A stretch of 64,000 bases of DNA from Cacajao melanocephalus (lineage: Eukaryota; Chordata; Mammalia; Primates; Pitheciidae), in NCBI GenBank assembly GCA_963573385.1, contig CAUYLG010005269.1, forward strand, positions 1 through 64,000, in the 5' to 3' direction. The position numbers and the translations under genes were made by a program. Position 1 is the stretch's first letter; the number at the start of each line of letters is the position of its first letter. The notes under the pieces are model-generated. The model was given only the letters and a program-made list of their open reading frames with translations, was not told the origin of the DNA and did not search any database. This document shows positions 1 to 13,412 of the stretch, piece after piece.

Positions 1-85
1 AATTAGGTCCCATTTGTCTATTTTGGCTTTTGTTGCCAATGCTTTTGGTGTTTTATTCATGAAGTCCTTGCCTATGCCTATGTTT
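1..85 (-). mobile_element. L1 ORF2 3'-region fragment (antisense)
   Basis: The plus strand reads as the reverse complement of the late ORF2 region of L1 (the stretch encoding the end of the ORF2 protein). It is cut by the window edge on the left and stops abruptly at about base 85, where LTR sequence begins. No frame is open over a useful length. Confidence 0.75.
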
Positions 86-246
86 GTAACTTTTAAAGCA
101 AGAACGCATTCATTACCATGGGGAAGGCACCAGGCCATTCACCAGGGATCTGCCCCCATGACCCAAACACCTCCCACTAGGCCCCACCTCCAACACTGGG
201 GATCATATTTCAACATGAGATTTGGTTTGATATCCAAACTATATCA
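86..246 (-). mobile_element. ERVL-MaLR LTR fragment, MST-like
   Basis: The segment matches the 5' part of an MST-type MaLR LTR on the minus strand. It ends at 241-246 with atatca, the complement of the LTR start. The CCCCATGACCCAAACACCTC block at 157-176 is diagnostic. Non-coding relic; the rest of the LTR is missing, replaced by the L1 fragment on its left. Confidence 0.75.
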
Positions 247-559
247 TGAGGCAAACTGATGGTGAATGGAGAGAAACATCAGTAAACAATTTCCTTGGTA
301 GATGGTGCCTAAGGGTCATAAATCTAGATCTACTGTATAGACACACATGGATAAAGCTCCCGAATTACACACCTGGGTAATTTTGCTAAAGCTGAGTCTA
401 ACTGCATGACAACAAACCACTGTGTACTGCTAACAGTCAATGGGGCATTTATAGAGATTATAACCATAGCCCTTGGCACTGTTTCTTGAACTTGAACACC
501 TTCTAAATCTCAAGGAGAAAGACTAGATAGCACAACAAAAAAAGGGAAAAAATTTAGAG
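247..559. other. Unassigned sequence
   Basis: AT-rich sequence with no gene, no recognisable repeat and no low-complexity tract. Confidence 0.5.
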
Positions 560-715
560 TTAGTGGGACCTGGGTGTGTCTTCTGAGTCTGCCACCTGAC
601 TATTTGGCTGCCTTAATTAAGTAGATTACTTCCATTTTCTTATCTGCAAATGTGGAATGATAATGCTTATCTGGTTTAGTTGCTGTAAGGATTAAAGGGC
701 ATGCTGGATTTAAAA
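560..715 (+). mobile_element. MIR SINE
   Basis: Diverged match to the MIR core and 3' half: a decayed tgccacctgac block, then the ttccattttcttatctgcaaa and gctgtaaggattaaaggg blocks that correspond to the conserved MIR segments. Confidence 0.6.
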
Positions 716-3497
716 CAGAACACTATTCTGAAACTGAACTGCTGGTATTTCAGCACAGGAAACCTTACTTTTATTTATCATCCCTTTACCTTTGACACTA
801 GCCCTGAGGGTGAGGCTCAGTGGCTCATGGAAGCCAAATGAAAAACAGTATTTTGACTCCTAGAGTCAATGTTGAAAACCCATAGCCAGAAACAGTAGTT
901 TTGAAAGCCAAAGTTTCTGCTTATAAAAGAAGTTGTATTTGCTTGTGTTACAGTGAGAAAAGTGTTTTTGAGGAGCAAAAAGGCTAAGAGTCTGAACAAC
1001 TCAGGGAAATAAAGTTTGTTCCGTAAACGTGAAGCTTGGAATGAATGCTAATGGTGAAAGAGTCCATTTTCTCTCCCTAATGGAGAGTAAGCAGCTGAGG
1101 TCATGGAAAAAGAGTTGAGAGGGGTAAGAAAAGGAGTATTGTGGTTGGATGATGGGGAGGTTCTCTGCAATGTAATTCTGTGTCAAGTCCTGAGGAGGGG
1201 AGATTTTAAAAACCTCAAATAGGGTTGGGGGTTCCAGGAGCAGTAAAGACATGAGCCTTGCTTCCCAGAGAAAGCCCAGGATCATATGGATGCCACTGGG
1301 TACAAGTGGCAACCAGATTTATCTAAGCAGAGAGACTCTGCTGCAGCCCCAACAAGTTACGGGCCAACACCCACAGAAGTTCTGTGCCCTGGGTGGGCTG
1401 TAGACTGCATAGGTCTTGCAGCTATGCCGACAGGACACCATCAACAAGTGCAGAGTGAATTTCATGAGTTAGAAACCATGTAGCTCCTTGGGGTTCAACA
1501 GTAGATACACTGGGCTTTATCAAAGAAGACTGAAGAAGAAGTGGACACTAGCAAGGGACAGGAAATTAATACTGGTCTATCTCTGCTCAGACAACGTGAT
1601 GCCTACCAGCTTCTGGAATGTAGATGTCATTCTGTGGAGGAAGAAGCATTAGACACTTACATTTAAATCCTGAATAAGGTACATTTACCTGGAAGTATGT
1701 AGATAAGCTTGTTCTGCTACACTGCAAAATGAGAGTTTCAGATGGAATTTAAATCCTCGTATAGTTACAGTTTTGCAAACTCGATTGCAGGCCTGCCCCT
1801 AACATCTGTGGGCTGAGAACGTCCTGGAGCAGTCAAGGATCCAGGAGCTTTGAGATTGTGTAGATTCATGGATGCTTATTAAGTAGTAATGAATATTGTT
1901 GACATTCTGAACTTTGGATCAATGGTTATCAATATTACAGCAACACATATCAGAAAACCGGGATTAGACTTAGATAGAATAATGCAAATGGAATATTTGA
2001 CACATACTTCTCACTGTTTGAGTTCAACACAGTACCCTCTTCCATCACACACTGAAGACGATTGATGGATAAGAGGAATAAGAAGGCCTGTTTGTCCAAT
2101 ATATAAAACAATAGTTTCTTCTTCTGTATCTGTGAATCACAGAAAAGGTATAAACGAAATCACAGTGCTGTAAAATCAAAATTCATCTCAAAATAGAAGG
2201 AAATAATTAAATCAAGACACCCTCAAATGATCTTCCTGCATTCAAGAATGTATCTTGCCAAATGGGTACTTGTCCTGATGCAGGATGCTGGCAGACTTAT
2301 GCACTCATTTTGTTTTTAACTTTCATGATTAACCTATTATAAAATTTTCATAGCAGAAGCAATGATCTTTGGAGCATGGGATGAGTTGGAGGTCGATATA
2401 TGTTTCTCAGTCATAATAGACCACATGGACTCCAAACATAGTGGACAAAGGTGGAATCTTCTAGGAAAATAAACTTATTTTATCTTAACTAGCATTCACA
2501 TGATGGACAAAGGATTTTTTTTTAACTTCTGTGTACATAAAACAAAATGTCAGAACAAGGGCTTGCATGTAAAAATCAAACTTCATTTCCAGTCTAAAAA
2601 AAAATAAAAACCTAGTTCTGTAAGTTTTGCTTGAACAAAAAATGAACTCCTTTCATGGCTCTTAAAAAAAAAATGTCTGAATCAGACAACATTAACAGGT
2701 TTGTGCAAGAAGTAATGACCTTGATATTCATAAAAGAAATTACATAATCCTTGGGTTATTCATGTTCTTTTTTAAAGGTTAGAAAGATTTTTATCAAAAT
2801 GTTGTCTTGAATTTCTCAAATGCTTCAGATTCGCTGCTCTTCACTTCCACCCACTGTATACTTTGTTAAAGTGCTTCCTTTTCATCAGGAATTCTACAGA
2901 ATCTTCAGGTTGAATATGTTGTAGCAATATGTAGGCATTCTATACTGACTACTAACTTCTTTTGTAGCTCCAATCGACTCAATACATGAAAAAGATGAGA
3001 GATATGGCCACAGAAAAGAAGTTAGGAGATAAAAGGCAAAAAAAAAAAAGACCAAATTAGATATGAACATACTCAGTTATAAACCAGACATTCTTATATT
3101 CCAACACACTCTTGTTTTAGAGGAAATAGCTAAGCCCAGAATGCCCATTTTTCCACCAGGGCCACTTGTGTTCAACCAGCATCTTCCTGGACTGTTTATC
3201 TCCTAATTTCACTTCTTGCTGAAATTCTTTCCAATTATCAGTGGAAATTTGACTAGATTTCATCATCCTGTTTCTTTTAAGCAGTTAAGTCAAATAACTA
3301 CTTACTAAGTGCTTAATAAGTACTACTTCTACAAGAAAAAAGAGAAAGTTAATAAGTCACTAGCTAGCCCAATTCTTACAGAGAGAAAAGGTACAAATAA
3401 CCAAAATTAGAAATAAGAATGGTGAATGGTGAATTATGAGAAAATACTTTGAATAAACTCATGCTAACATTTTTTAAAGAATTTTTTTCTCACTTCA
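716..3497. other. 2.8 kb without recognised gene or repeat
   Basis: Only short open frames (65-103 codons) on both strands, none with a recognisable protein. There are A-runs near 2595, 2665 and 3040, and a mildly purine-rich stretch at 1060-1240. Around 1290-1700 composition is slightly more GC-rich than the flanks, but I could not tie it to an exon or repeat. Confidence 0.4.
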
Positions 3498-3585
3498 GCT
3501 GGGAGTTCAAGGCTGCAGTGGGCAGTGATCACTCTACTCCACTCCAGCCCAGGCAACAGAGTAAGATCCTGTCTCAAAAATGACA
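3498..3585 (+). mobile_element. Alu right-monomer fragment
   Basis: Covers only the 3' end of an Alu: the gaggctgcagtg-type box, the cactccagcc block, and the caacagagtaagatcctgtctc end. About 85 bp long with no left monomer, so it is 5'-truncated. Confidence 0.8.
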
Positions 3586-3992
3586 ATAATAATTTTTTCA
3601 ATGTATTAATTTCTAGGAAAATAGATATGGACAAAGATGAGACTCAAACCTTAATAAACAGATCAATAAACATGGAAATAACAGAGCATATTGTCAAAGA
3701 ATTAGCCCCGCCCTCCCCATACACCCAAATGTGCTAGGTCTAGTATGTCTCAGATTTGAATACTTTGAAAATGAAAGAATTGCTTATATCATAAGTTTAT
3801 TAATACATTTTTTTGCAGAAAAATACAATTATACAAAGAAGCTACTTGGAAATGACATGTTACAAATCTTATCCCCAAGTGTATATGTGGGACAATCAAT
3901 TGTTCTGCTTTCCAGGTCTATCCTGAGGTTCCTCTACATTTCTGAATTTCTCTAGAGTAAACAATGAACTGTTGCTCTAGTAAATTTCTGTG
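3586..3992. other. Unassigned sequence
   Basis: AT-rich; short frames only; no repeat recognised. Confidence 0.4.
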
Positions 3993-4294
<302 letters not shown>

Positions 4295-4349
4295 TTAACT
4301 TCTTGTTGCAGAAGTTTCTAGCAGAAAACTTTCTTTTATTTTTTATTTA

Positions 4350-4497
4350 TTTTATAATTTAGTTTATTTTTATTTTTGTAGAGACAGGTTCTTGCTGTGT
4401 TGCCCAGGCTGGTCTTAAATTCCTGGGCTCAAGTGATTCTCTCCCCTCGCCCTCCCTGAGTGCTGGGATTACAAGTATGAGCCACCGTGCCCGGCTC
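4350..4497 (-). mobile_element. Alu left-monomer fragment
   Basis: Reads as the reverse complement of an Alu left monomer: gagacagg, tgttgcccaggctgg, gtgctgggattacaa and the terminal gccaccgtgcccggc. An AT-rich tract at 4335-4378 lies where the A tail or linker would be. Confidence 0.85.
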
Positions 4498-4568
4498 AGC
4501 AGACAGATTGCAGACACTGTGTTTGATTATAAGAAATGTGCTCTACAGCTGGGGAAGTCTGTATTGTA

Positions 4569-4570
<2 letters not shown>

Positions 4571-4604
<34 letters not shown>
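4571..4604 (+). repeat. (TG)17 microsatellite
   Basis: Perfect TG dinucleotide tract of 34 bp. It creates spurious Val/Cys and Thr/His open frames on both strands that should not be read as genes. Confidence 0.98.
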
Positions 4605-4605
<1 letters not shown>

Positions 4606-4835
4606 ATGTGTATGCAGGGAAGCCAAAGCTGTCCCACTGTATAACACAAGGGTAAATAATAATTTGGGGAGGAAGATGAAATAGGTACACTCATATTAAG
4701 AATGACCGTAAAAAGCACACTTTGGGATTCTAAGTAGAAACTCTGTATAACCCATCTAGCATCCCATAGGCTTTATTTAACAAAAAACCCCACAGTGTTA
4801 ACTTCATTTTAATATAGAGTAATTTGAATACTCAC

Positions 4836-5327
4836 TGTGGAAGGCAGAATAAGCCCTCACCCCCAAAGATGCCCATGCCCTAATCTCTGGAACCTGTGAA
4901 TATTTTACCATACATGGCAAATGAGACTTTGCAGATGTGATTACGTTAAAGTTCTTGAGATGGAGAGATTATCCTGGATTCTCCAGCTTGGCCCCATCTA
5001 ATCGCACGAGTCCTTAAACTTGGAGCACTTTTCTTGGTTGTGGTCAGAGAGAGATGTGACCGTGGAAGAATGGTCAAAGAGATGCAATGTTGCTGATTTT
5101 GAAGACGCAGGGAGGAAGCAACAAGTCAAAGATTTCCAGCAGCAGGAAAAGGCAAGGAAACGATTCTCACCTGGTGTCTCCAGAAAGAATGCAGCCCTGC
5201 CAACATGTTGGGTTAGCCCGGTGAAACACGAGTCAGACTTCCAACCAACAGAACCATTAGACATTTAAATTGTTTTAGCCACTACATTTGTGACAATTTG
5301 TTACAGCTGCAATAGGAATCTAACATA
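4836..5327 (+). mobile_element. MLT1 LTR (ERVL-MaLR), near full length
   Basis: Starts tgtggaaggcagaataag and continues through the diagnostic ggaacctgtgaatat, gactttgcagatgtgatta, gagattatcctggatt and gcagccctgccaaca blocks. It ends gcaataggaatctaaca. Flanks ctcac (4831-4835) and ttcac (5328-5332) are a plausible decayed 5-bp target duplication. Solo LTR with no internal viral sequence; the 82-88 codon frames inside are chance. Confidence 0.9.
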
Positions 5328-6987
5328 TTCACTTTTTAGCTTTTGTATGCTTTACAGTTTACAAATATTTTATCTCATATCTGTGTAGGTTTTTTTTTTT
5401 TAAATAAGTGGAAAGCTTTAGGCAGAAATGAATTCAAAATTGTAGGAAATTAGAAATGGACAATTTTCAGCATCCAGTGGTTGATTGATTAATCCATGTG
5501 CAAGAAAAAGCTGAAGTTTCTGAATATGTCTGAGACGAAACAAAACAAAACAAAAATCAAATCCAGAGAACATCAGTCTCTGATAAGTGGCTGCTCCCCA
5601 AAATGGTCAAAGGCAATTTTTCTCAGGATATTTTTAAAACTTACAATGAACTCTTTTATGATGTTGCATGACACATTGTCAGGCCTCTTTATAGCCCTGT
5701 TTTAAACTGACCAGTGGCCCACGTCTTATTTTCTTTTTTTTATCCTTATGCCCTTAAACAGAGCTTGTTTTCTCCTCTTCCTGGTAATGAACACTACCCA
5801 GTCTTCTCTGAAGGTGTTCTTCCCCCCAATCTGGCTGCCAGATAGCTGTAGTGTCCCCATATTTCCTGCTTCTTGTTCCCCTCTAAACACAAGCACATGG
5901 TCTTATTTCAGCAGGGTTTTTCCCCTCTAACTGCTACAGTGAGACAGAGAGGGCATGAAAAATAAGCAATGTGGGAAAGGTCTTCCAGCATGTGGCTCCT
6001 AACTGATTAAAATCATGACTGCTGAGAAGTAAAGCTGAGAAGAAACAAAACGAAAAGATGACCGACCCACAAGGGATATGAAATTAAAATTTAATAATTG
6101 AGTCAGATCCTAAGTAGCTGTGATTCTTGTGCATGAATAGATGCTCTGTGTGTGTGCATATATAATAACTCCAGCCCTGGACTTCTCTGTCTTTCTCCGT
6201 GGTGGAATTATGTTATTCACAATAGCAACCCTGGAAGAAGCCATAGAGGTCATTTTGTTCAACCCCCACAATTTGCCAAGGAAAGACTGAAAGCCAGACA
6301 GACGGAGACTTGTCTGCTTTTTGACTTCTTTTTCTTTGCTTTTGAATCTTTTCCAGTCAGCAGCACATCAACCAATGATCGAATGAGATTATTCAGGCTG
6401 GGGTCATTCTATTCCTTATTCTTTTTGACCATTACAATCTCTCCCTTTAATTCTGTTCCTTCCTATCTCATCTTTAACACTGTTAATCCATTTCTTTCAT
6501 GATTTGCCTCTGCTTGATTTTTCTTTTATAGATAAACTGAGTCATCAGCAAGCATTTTCCTGGAAGTCAGCCTTGTTAAACGTCCAGTCTATTTAAGTGA
6601 CTTTCTATTTTACCCTATCTGCTGCATCGCAGGTTTTTGTTGATCAAACTTTCTTATCATGTCAAGTGTTAATCTTCTTTTAGTGATAGAGAAATTGCCA
6701 AACTAAAGTACTTTGGAAAATGAATACATTGACCTGTCATTTCAAAGTCCTCACACAACCAAAGTCCTACTTGTCCTGTAGGTACATCTCTAACTGAAAA
6801 TGTGAAAGCCATGTACAAAGACTCCGGAGTCACAGAAGTCTTGCAATCCTCAAAAGGAATTTTTTGAAAACATGGCAGGCCTGGCTATTTCACTATGGTG
6901 AAATATAACAGTATGGTGAAATATTACTATAGTGATTGCACTATAGGCAATCAACCCAAATTTGGTATAAAACATTATGGTAGCTAA
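5328..6987. other. 1.66 kb without recognised gene or repeat
   Basis: AT-rich with short frames up to 116 codons, none recognisable. T-run near 5390, an AAAAC-rich patch at 5535-5555, and a 13-bp direct repeat (tatggtgaaatat) at 6894-6906 and 6912-6924. The stretch near 6235-6300 faintly resembles an old MIR-like SINE but is too decayed to call. Confidence 0.4.
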
Positions 6988-7215
6988 TAGTCATTTAGTG
7001 CTTACAATGTGCTAAGTATTATTCTAAGCACACTACATAGATTATCTAATTTAATCATCTGAGTTAGGTGCAGTTATTGTTCCTATTTCCTGTATAGGAA
7101 AATGCAGGCACCAAGCAATTAGGCCACTTGTCCCAAACCCAGAGGGAATAAACAGTGGAGTCAGGATTTAGAGACTTAGGTGGAGTCTAGTCTCCTAACC
7201 CCTCTGCCAAACCAT
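6988..7215 (-). mobile_element. MIR SINE
   Basis: Reverse complement of MIR over nearly its full length: gtgcttacaatgtgctaagt, attctaagcac, the ggaaaatgcaggcaccaagc block and ggagtcaggattt are the conserved segments in order. Confidence 0.75.
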
Positions 7216-8087
7216 CTCTGATTTGAGGGTTAACATGAGTCAACCCACACCCACACCTTGTATGTGGAAAGAGTGTCTTCAAAGGCCACGCCCTATGGAT
7301 AAGTGGAGACACCATAGTTTCAGGCTCCAGTAAGCATATACAACAGTCTATATGGCACCTGAAGCAGGTAGGGGCCTTTCCCGTCTTGTAAAACCCAAAG
7401 GAAAATGTCCTAATGCTCCAGAGCCTCCTGGCTGGCGCCACAATGCAGCAACACTGTCAGGATGGGTAGCTCTTACACTGCCCTCACCACTTTAGATCCA
7501 CTTTATGATAAACTGGCTAATGATTAGAAGTGCATCTCAGAGTTATCAGCCTAACTTAGATGACACAGACTCCTGGATCAGGTCTTGCCTTTCCCTGACT
7601 TTTTTTGAAGTCTAGAGTCTCATTTTGCAATGGTTCAGAATTGGAACTGGACCACCTGCCTGAGGCTGCTTGGGCTGCCCACACAGCTTGTAAAAACTGT
7701 ATGTTAACATGAAATGCAACTGCAAAACAAACCTAATTTTCCTCACAGTAAGTTATTCCCCTAAGGAATCACGATTAGTGTGACAGGTTTGTGCAAACTA
7801 CTCACACAAGGGTCACCTTCGGCCAAGTAGTCCACCATGTTGGAGGGTTCAGTAGTCAAAGCAACGATGGAAGTTTTTATCTATTTCTGCACTTTTAAAT
7901 ATCACCTCTTTAGAAATGCTTTTCAACCCATTTCTCCAGCAACTGTCTGTCTTACTAGCACCTGATCCATATTTCCAACTGGGACTAAAGCAAAACATAT
8001 TTTCTTCCTTATGTTACTAAAGGGCACCATCATCCACTAAGTTACAGACGCCAAAAGCCTTGGAATTAACCAAAACTTGGAATTAAC
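7216..8087. other. Unassigned sequence
   Basis: No gene or repeat recognised. A 12-bp direct repeat (cttggaattaac) at 8059-8070 and 8076-8087 abuts the following Alu. Confidence 0.4.
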
Positions 8088-8359
8088 TCCAGCCCAGGAT
8101 GGAGTGCAGTAGCACGATCTTGGTTCACGGCAGCCTTGACTTCCTCGGCTCAAGCAGTCCTCCCACCTCAGCCTCCTGAGTAGCTGGGACTACAGGTGCA
8201 CAACTCCATGTCTGGCTAGTTTTTGTATTTTTTTTTTTTTTAGAAATGGGATTTCACCATATTGCCCAGGGCTGGTTTGAACTCTTGGGCTCAACTAACT
8301 GATCTGCCTGCCTTGGTCTCCCAAAGTGCTCGGATTATAGGTGTGACCACACTCAGCCA
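8088..8359 (-). mobile_element. AluJ-type SINE, 3' end missing
   Basis: Antisense Alu dimer with J-type substitutions. It lacks the A tail and the last ~25 bases: the left edge begins inside the right monomer at cagcccaggatggag. The linker T-run is at 8229-8241. Confidence 0.9.
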
Positions 8360-8379
8360 ATAACCTCGTAATTATCCTC

Positions 8380-8990
<611 letters not shown>

Positions 8991-9028
8991 CAGTGTCACC
9001 TAATTTTATGTTGGACATTAGGATAAAT

Positions 9029-9030
<2 letters not shown>

Positions 9031-9071
<41 letters not shown>

Positions 9072-9160
9072 CAGTACATCAATATATGAGTAGTGGGTGT
9101 GTATATATATATATAATGTGTGTATACACACGCACACACACACACACTACCCATATATTG
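9031..9160. repeat. (TA)n and TG/CA microsatellite with inverted-repeat arms
   Basis: An uninterrupted TA tract occupies about 9033-9069. It is followed by (TA)n, TG and (CA)n between 9099 and 9148. The 16-bp arms at 9080-9095 and 9145-9160 are complementary with one mismatch, so 9080-9160 can fold on itself. Confidence 0.9.
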
Positions 9161-9194
9161 GTTAATCAATAATTATTTAGTAGGAGGTAGTACG

Positions 9195-9345
9195 TCAAAT
9201 AATTATAAACTTTGGAGTCAGATACCTGGTTTAAAATCCTGGGACTGAGGCATATTAACTAAGTGATCATGGGTACGTCAGTTAAACTCTTCAGTATATT
9301 TTTTCCTTTTTAAAATGTGGATACTAATAATGTGGCATGTGGGTG
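9195..9345 (+). mobile_element. MIR SINE
   Basis: MIR core in plus orientation: ctttggagtcagatacctgg, the gtacgtcagttaaactctt block and the tttttaaaatgtggatactaataat 3' block. Confidence 0.7.
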
Positions 9346-9724
9346 ACAAATAGAGGCAAGATGAGGCAATGTGCCTAAATGACAAGGTTGGTTTTTAACA
9401 AATGACAGTATGGCAGAGCAACTCCTGTGGACTAACTCAAATAATCTGCAGCCTTTGCAGTCCTTTTCAATCCTAAACTTGTTGTTTAACTAAATTGGGC
9501 GCTCTGTAGCCAGACTCTTAAGAGAAAAAGAAGCTCATTTATAAGTTAAATTGGACAACAAGATTAAAATGGCTAAAATTAACTAGATTCCCATTTTCCA
9601 ACACATGGTTCCAAGGTAAAAAACTGTCAGAGATTCAGATATTTCCCCTGGGATGATAGTATTTTATGATGAACCTGACAGTAGGGAGCCATGTGGAGCA
9701 GACTGCCATATTTTCTGTGCAAGA

Positions 9725-9940
9725 AGCAGTAAAGTGTTTACGATATTGGGTTCTGGAGAGATACTGCCTGGGTTCAAGCTGGAAAACCATGGGTAAGTTT
9801 CTTAAATGCTGCCTCAATTTCATCATCCTTAACATGGGGCTAAAAGGAACATCTAATTCATAAAGTTGTTATGAACACAAATAAATAGTATAATAAGTAA
9901 ATGCCTAGGCTATAATCAGTGCTCAATAAATATCATTTAT
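9725..9940 (+). mobile_element. MIR SINE, near full length
   Basis: Ordered MIR blocks from agcagtaaagtgtttacg through ttctggagagatactgcctg and gggtaagtttcttaaa to the terminal cagtgctcaataaatatca. Well preserved for its class. The 65-66 codon frames on both strands here are chance. Confidence 0.8.
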
Positions 9941-10905
<965 letters not shown>

Positions 10906-11491
10906 CTTACTGAACTTTAATAGCTTTGGGTGTGGCCTTGGGTCCTTCTTTTTTCCCTCTTTTTCTTTCTTTTTGTTAAATTATGTCAGAAAACCAAATA
11001 CAGAGGGAAATTCCCAACCACAGGCTGCAACTTGCTTAACCAATTTTATCCAACTTACAATGTCAGATAATCACATTAAGAAAGTCAGTAGCTATTAGTC
11101 TTACATTATTTAGGACGCACCTAACTATATACCCAATATTTTGCTAGGAATTATTCAAGACATGGTCTCACAAGAAGTTTTCAATCTGGTCCAAAACACA
11201 AAAGGAACATTTGTGAAGCAGCAAAGATATGAGATTACATATAACAGAAACAGGATCTGTCATGCAAATAAGCTCAGCAAGAAAAGAAAATCAGCCAGGG
11301 CTGAAGCTCTCAGGGGAACACTTGTCACGAGGGTAGGTTTTGAGCAGGGCCTTAAGGGTGCTGCCATCTCAGTAGATGGAAAAGAGATAGGAGAACCTAC
11401 TAGGTGAGGAGGTAAGTACAAGATAAGACAGGGCTGGGAGTTAGGACTGAGAAAAAAACCTGACAATGCACAATTTTAAAAAACCTCTCTT
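10906..11491. other. Mostly unassigned; possible ancient repeat at 11290-11420
   Basis: Around 11320-11400 the text (gttttgagcagggccttaag and neighbours) recalls an old mammalian interspersed repeat, but decay is too great to name it. The 88-codon frame at 11141-11407 has no recognisable protein. Confidence 0.35.
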
Positions 11492-11789
11492 GGCTGGGGG
11501 CTGTGGCTCACACCTGTAATCCTAGCACTTTGGGAGGCCAAGGCTGGTGGATCACCTGAGGTTAGGAGTTCGAGACCAGCCTGGCCAACATGGTGAAACC
11601 TCATCTCTACTAAAAATACAAAAAGTAGCCAGGCGTGGTGGTGCATGCCTGTAGTCCCAGCTACAGGGGACTGAGGTGGGAGAATCGCTTGAACCTGGGA
11701 GGCGGAGGTTGCAGTGAGCCGAGATCACGCCACTGCACTCCAGGCTGGGAGTTTCACTCTGTCTGGTGACAAAGTAAAACTCCATCTTG
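11492..11789 (+). mobile_element. AluS-type SINE with an inverted duplication near its 3' end
   Basis: Full dimer. Where the normal tail region should read once, an extra segment at 11749-11763 is the near-perfect reverse complement of 11768-11782. The last ~35 bases can therefore fold into a hairpin with a 4-base loop (tggt). The A tail has evolved into the purine tract that follows. Confidence 0.95.
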
Positions 11790-11897
11790 AAAGAAAAGAA
11801 AAGAAAGAGAAAAAGAGAGAAAGAGAAAGAAAGGAAAGAAAGAGAAAGCAAAAGAAAAAGAAAGAAGAAAGAAAGAAAAAGAAAGAAAAGAAAAGAA
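11790..11897 (+). repeat. 108-bp homopurine tract (expanded Alu tail)
   Basis: Only A and G, apart from a single C near 11849, in irregular AAAG, GAAA and GAGA units. It directly continues the preceding Alu's 3' end and is its mutated poly(A) tail. Mirror-like purine tracts of this length are known candidates for triplex DNA. Confidence 0.95.
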
Positions 11898-13189
11898 GTC
11901 TCTCTTATAGACAGGGACATCCAGGCAACTAAAGGGACCTGGCAATAAGAAAATAGCCTCCATTTTGAGGCTCAATTGTAGGTTTATCTAACACCTAGCA
12001 GATCCACTACAGGATTTCAGACTTTTAAAAGGGCAACAACATGAGTTGAGATTGTTGCAATCATCTCTTTATTAGCCTTTTCTCGGTTCAGGAAGGGCCA
12101 TGGGGAGAAATGCCTCTCAAAACTAATCGTGAACTCTATCAGTAAGGTGACATCAAAGCACAAGTCAAATAAGATCATCCATTTTGAAACGTGGCTTTCA
12201 GGCTTGAGGTCCTTAAAACATAACAATATAAAAATTACAAACGTATTGGCTTCCCAATGAGGAAGAAAAGTTTTCTTGGAAGCACAGCTTTCAAGCCTGG
12301 CAAATAACTCAAATAAGTTTCTGCAATGCCCTCCCCTGGTGGTCATAAACATTTACTACTTGGCATCCTAATTCTACCACGTATTATTGCTTAATTAAAA
12401 GTGCTTCTTTTAATAGATCAATAGACTTGCTTTTAGGAGCTGCCGTAATAACCTATACCTTTTTATTCAAAGTGGTAAGAGGTAGTCAGGAGAGATGACA
12501 TACATAGGCTTAAAAAAATTTGAGCTGAGATGTGCATGATACGACATGCCATTTTGTGTCTGGGTGCACGCAACACAAATCACAGCTCTTTGAAACAGAA
12601 AAACCTGAGCCAATTCAAACTAATGACCTGGCTCCTGTTTCTGAAGTGGGTGGGGGTTTACATGAAACCTTTTAAGGCTGCTCCTAAACACAGTGAACCC
12701 CTGAGTTTTTGACCTTCCTGAACTGTGGCCAGAGGGCAAAGGCCAACCAAAGTGTATTAGAAAGTAGCACACAAGGAGGAATAAGATTGCATGTTCTTTT
12801 CTATTCTCTGAAAACCTCAGTCCCATTCTTTCTTCTATATTTCTTCTTTCAGATTTTCTGCTGTTCTCTTTCCTGGAAAATTTGTTGCAAAAGAGTGGTT
12901 CTTCACCATTCATGGGGACACAAACCTCTTTGAAACCTGATCTAAACTATGGACCTATTCTCAGAAACATGAACATACACTCAAAACCTTACAGAAATTT
13001 TCAGAAGGTCCACAAAGCGTTCACTCATGTAGACCCCCAATTAAGAACCTCCAAATGTTCTCCAGTGACATTTAACAAGAAAAAATAAGACAGATATTTA
13101 ATGTTACTTTAGAAATACACTGAATCTGAAAGGCATTTTGTTTGTGATTCTTAGCTTAAACAGAGCAGTGGGTTCCTAACTACCTAGTT
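11898..13189. other. 1.3 kb without recognised gene or repeat
   Basis: Contains a 111-codon minus-strand frame (12017-12352) and a 97-codon one (12620-12913), neither recognisable and both without a supporting promoter, splice or poly(A) pattern. The last 8 bases (acctagtt) are the target duplication of the next element. Confidence 0.4.
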
Positions 13190-13412
13190 CAGGGTTGTCC
13201 AATCTTTTGGCTTCCCTGGGCCACACTGGAAGAAGAATTGTCTTTGGTCACACATAAAATACACTAATACTAATGATAGCTGATGAGCTAAAAAAAAATT
13301 GCAAAAAAAAAATCTCATAATGTTTTAAGAAAGCTTATGAATTTGTGTTGGGCCACATTCAAAGCCGTCCTGGGCTATATGTAGACTCCAAGCCATGGGT
13401 TGGACAAGCTTG
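13190..13412 (+). mobile_element. Small hAT-type DNA transposon (Cheshire/Charlie-like, non-autonomous)
   Basis: Starts cagggttgtccaatc and ends ggttggacaagcttg, imperfect terminal inverted repeats of about 15 bp. The flanking 8-bp sequences acctagtt (13182-13189) and atctagct (13413-13420) agree at 6 of 8 positions, the size expected for hAT insertion. The interior has the gggccaca motifs of this MER group. No transposase; nothing coding. Confidence 0.85.

Noticed and set aside
4571..4604. CRISPR-like or tandem coding repeats
   Set aside because: Simple dinucleotide repeat; no spacer-repeat architecture occurs anywhere in the window.
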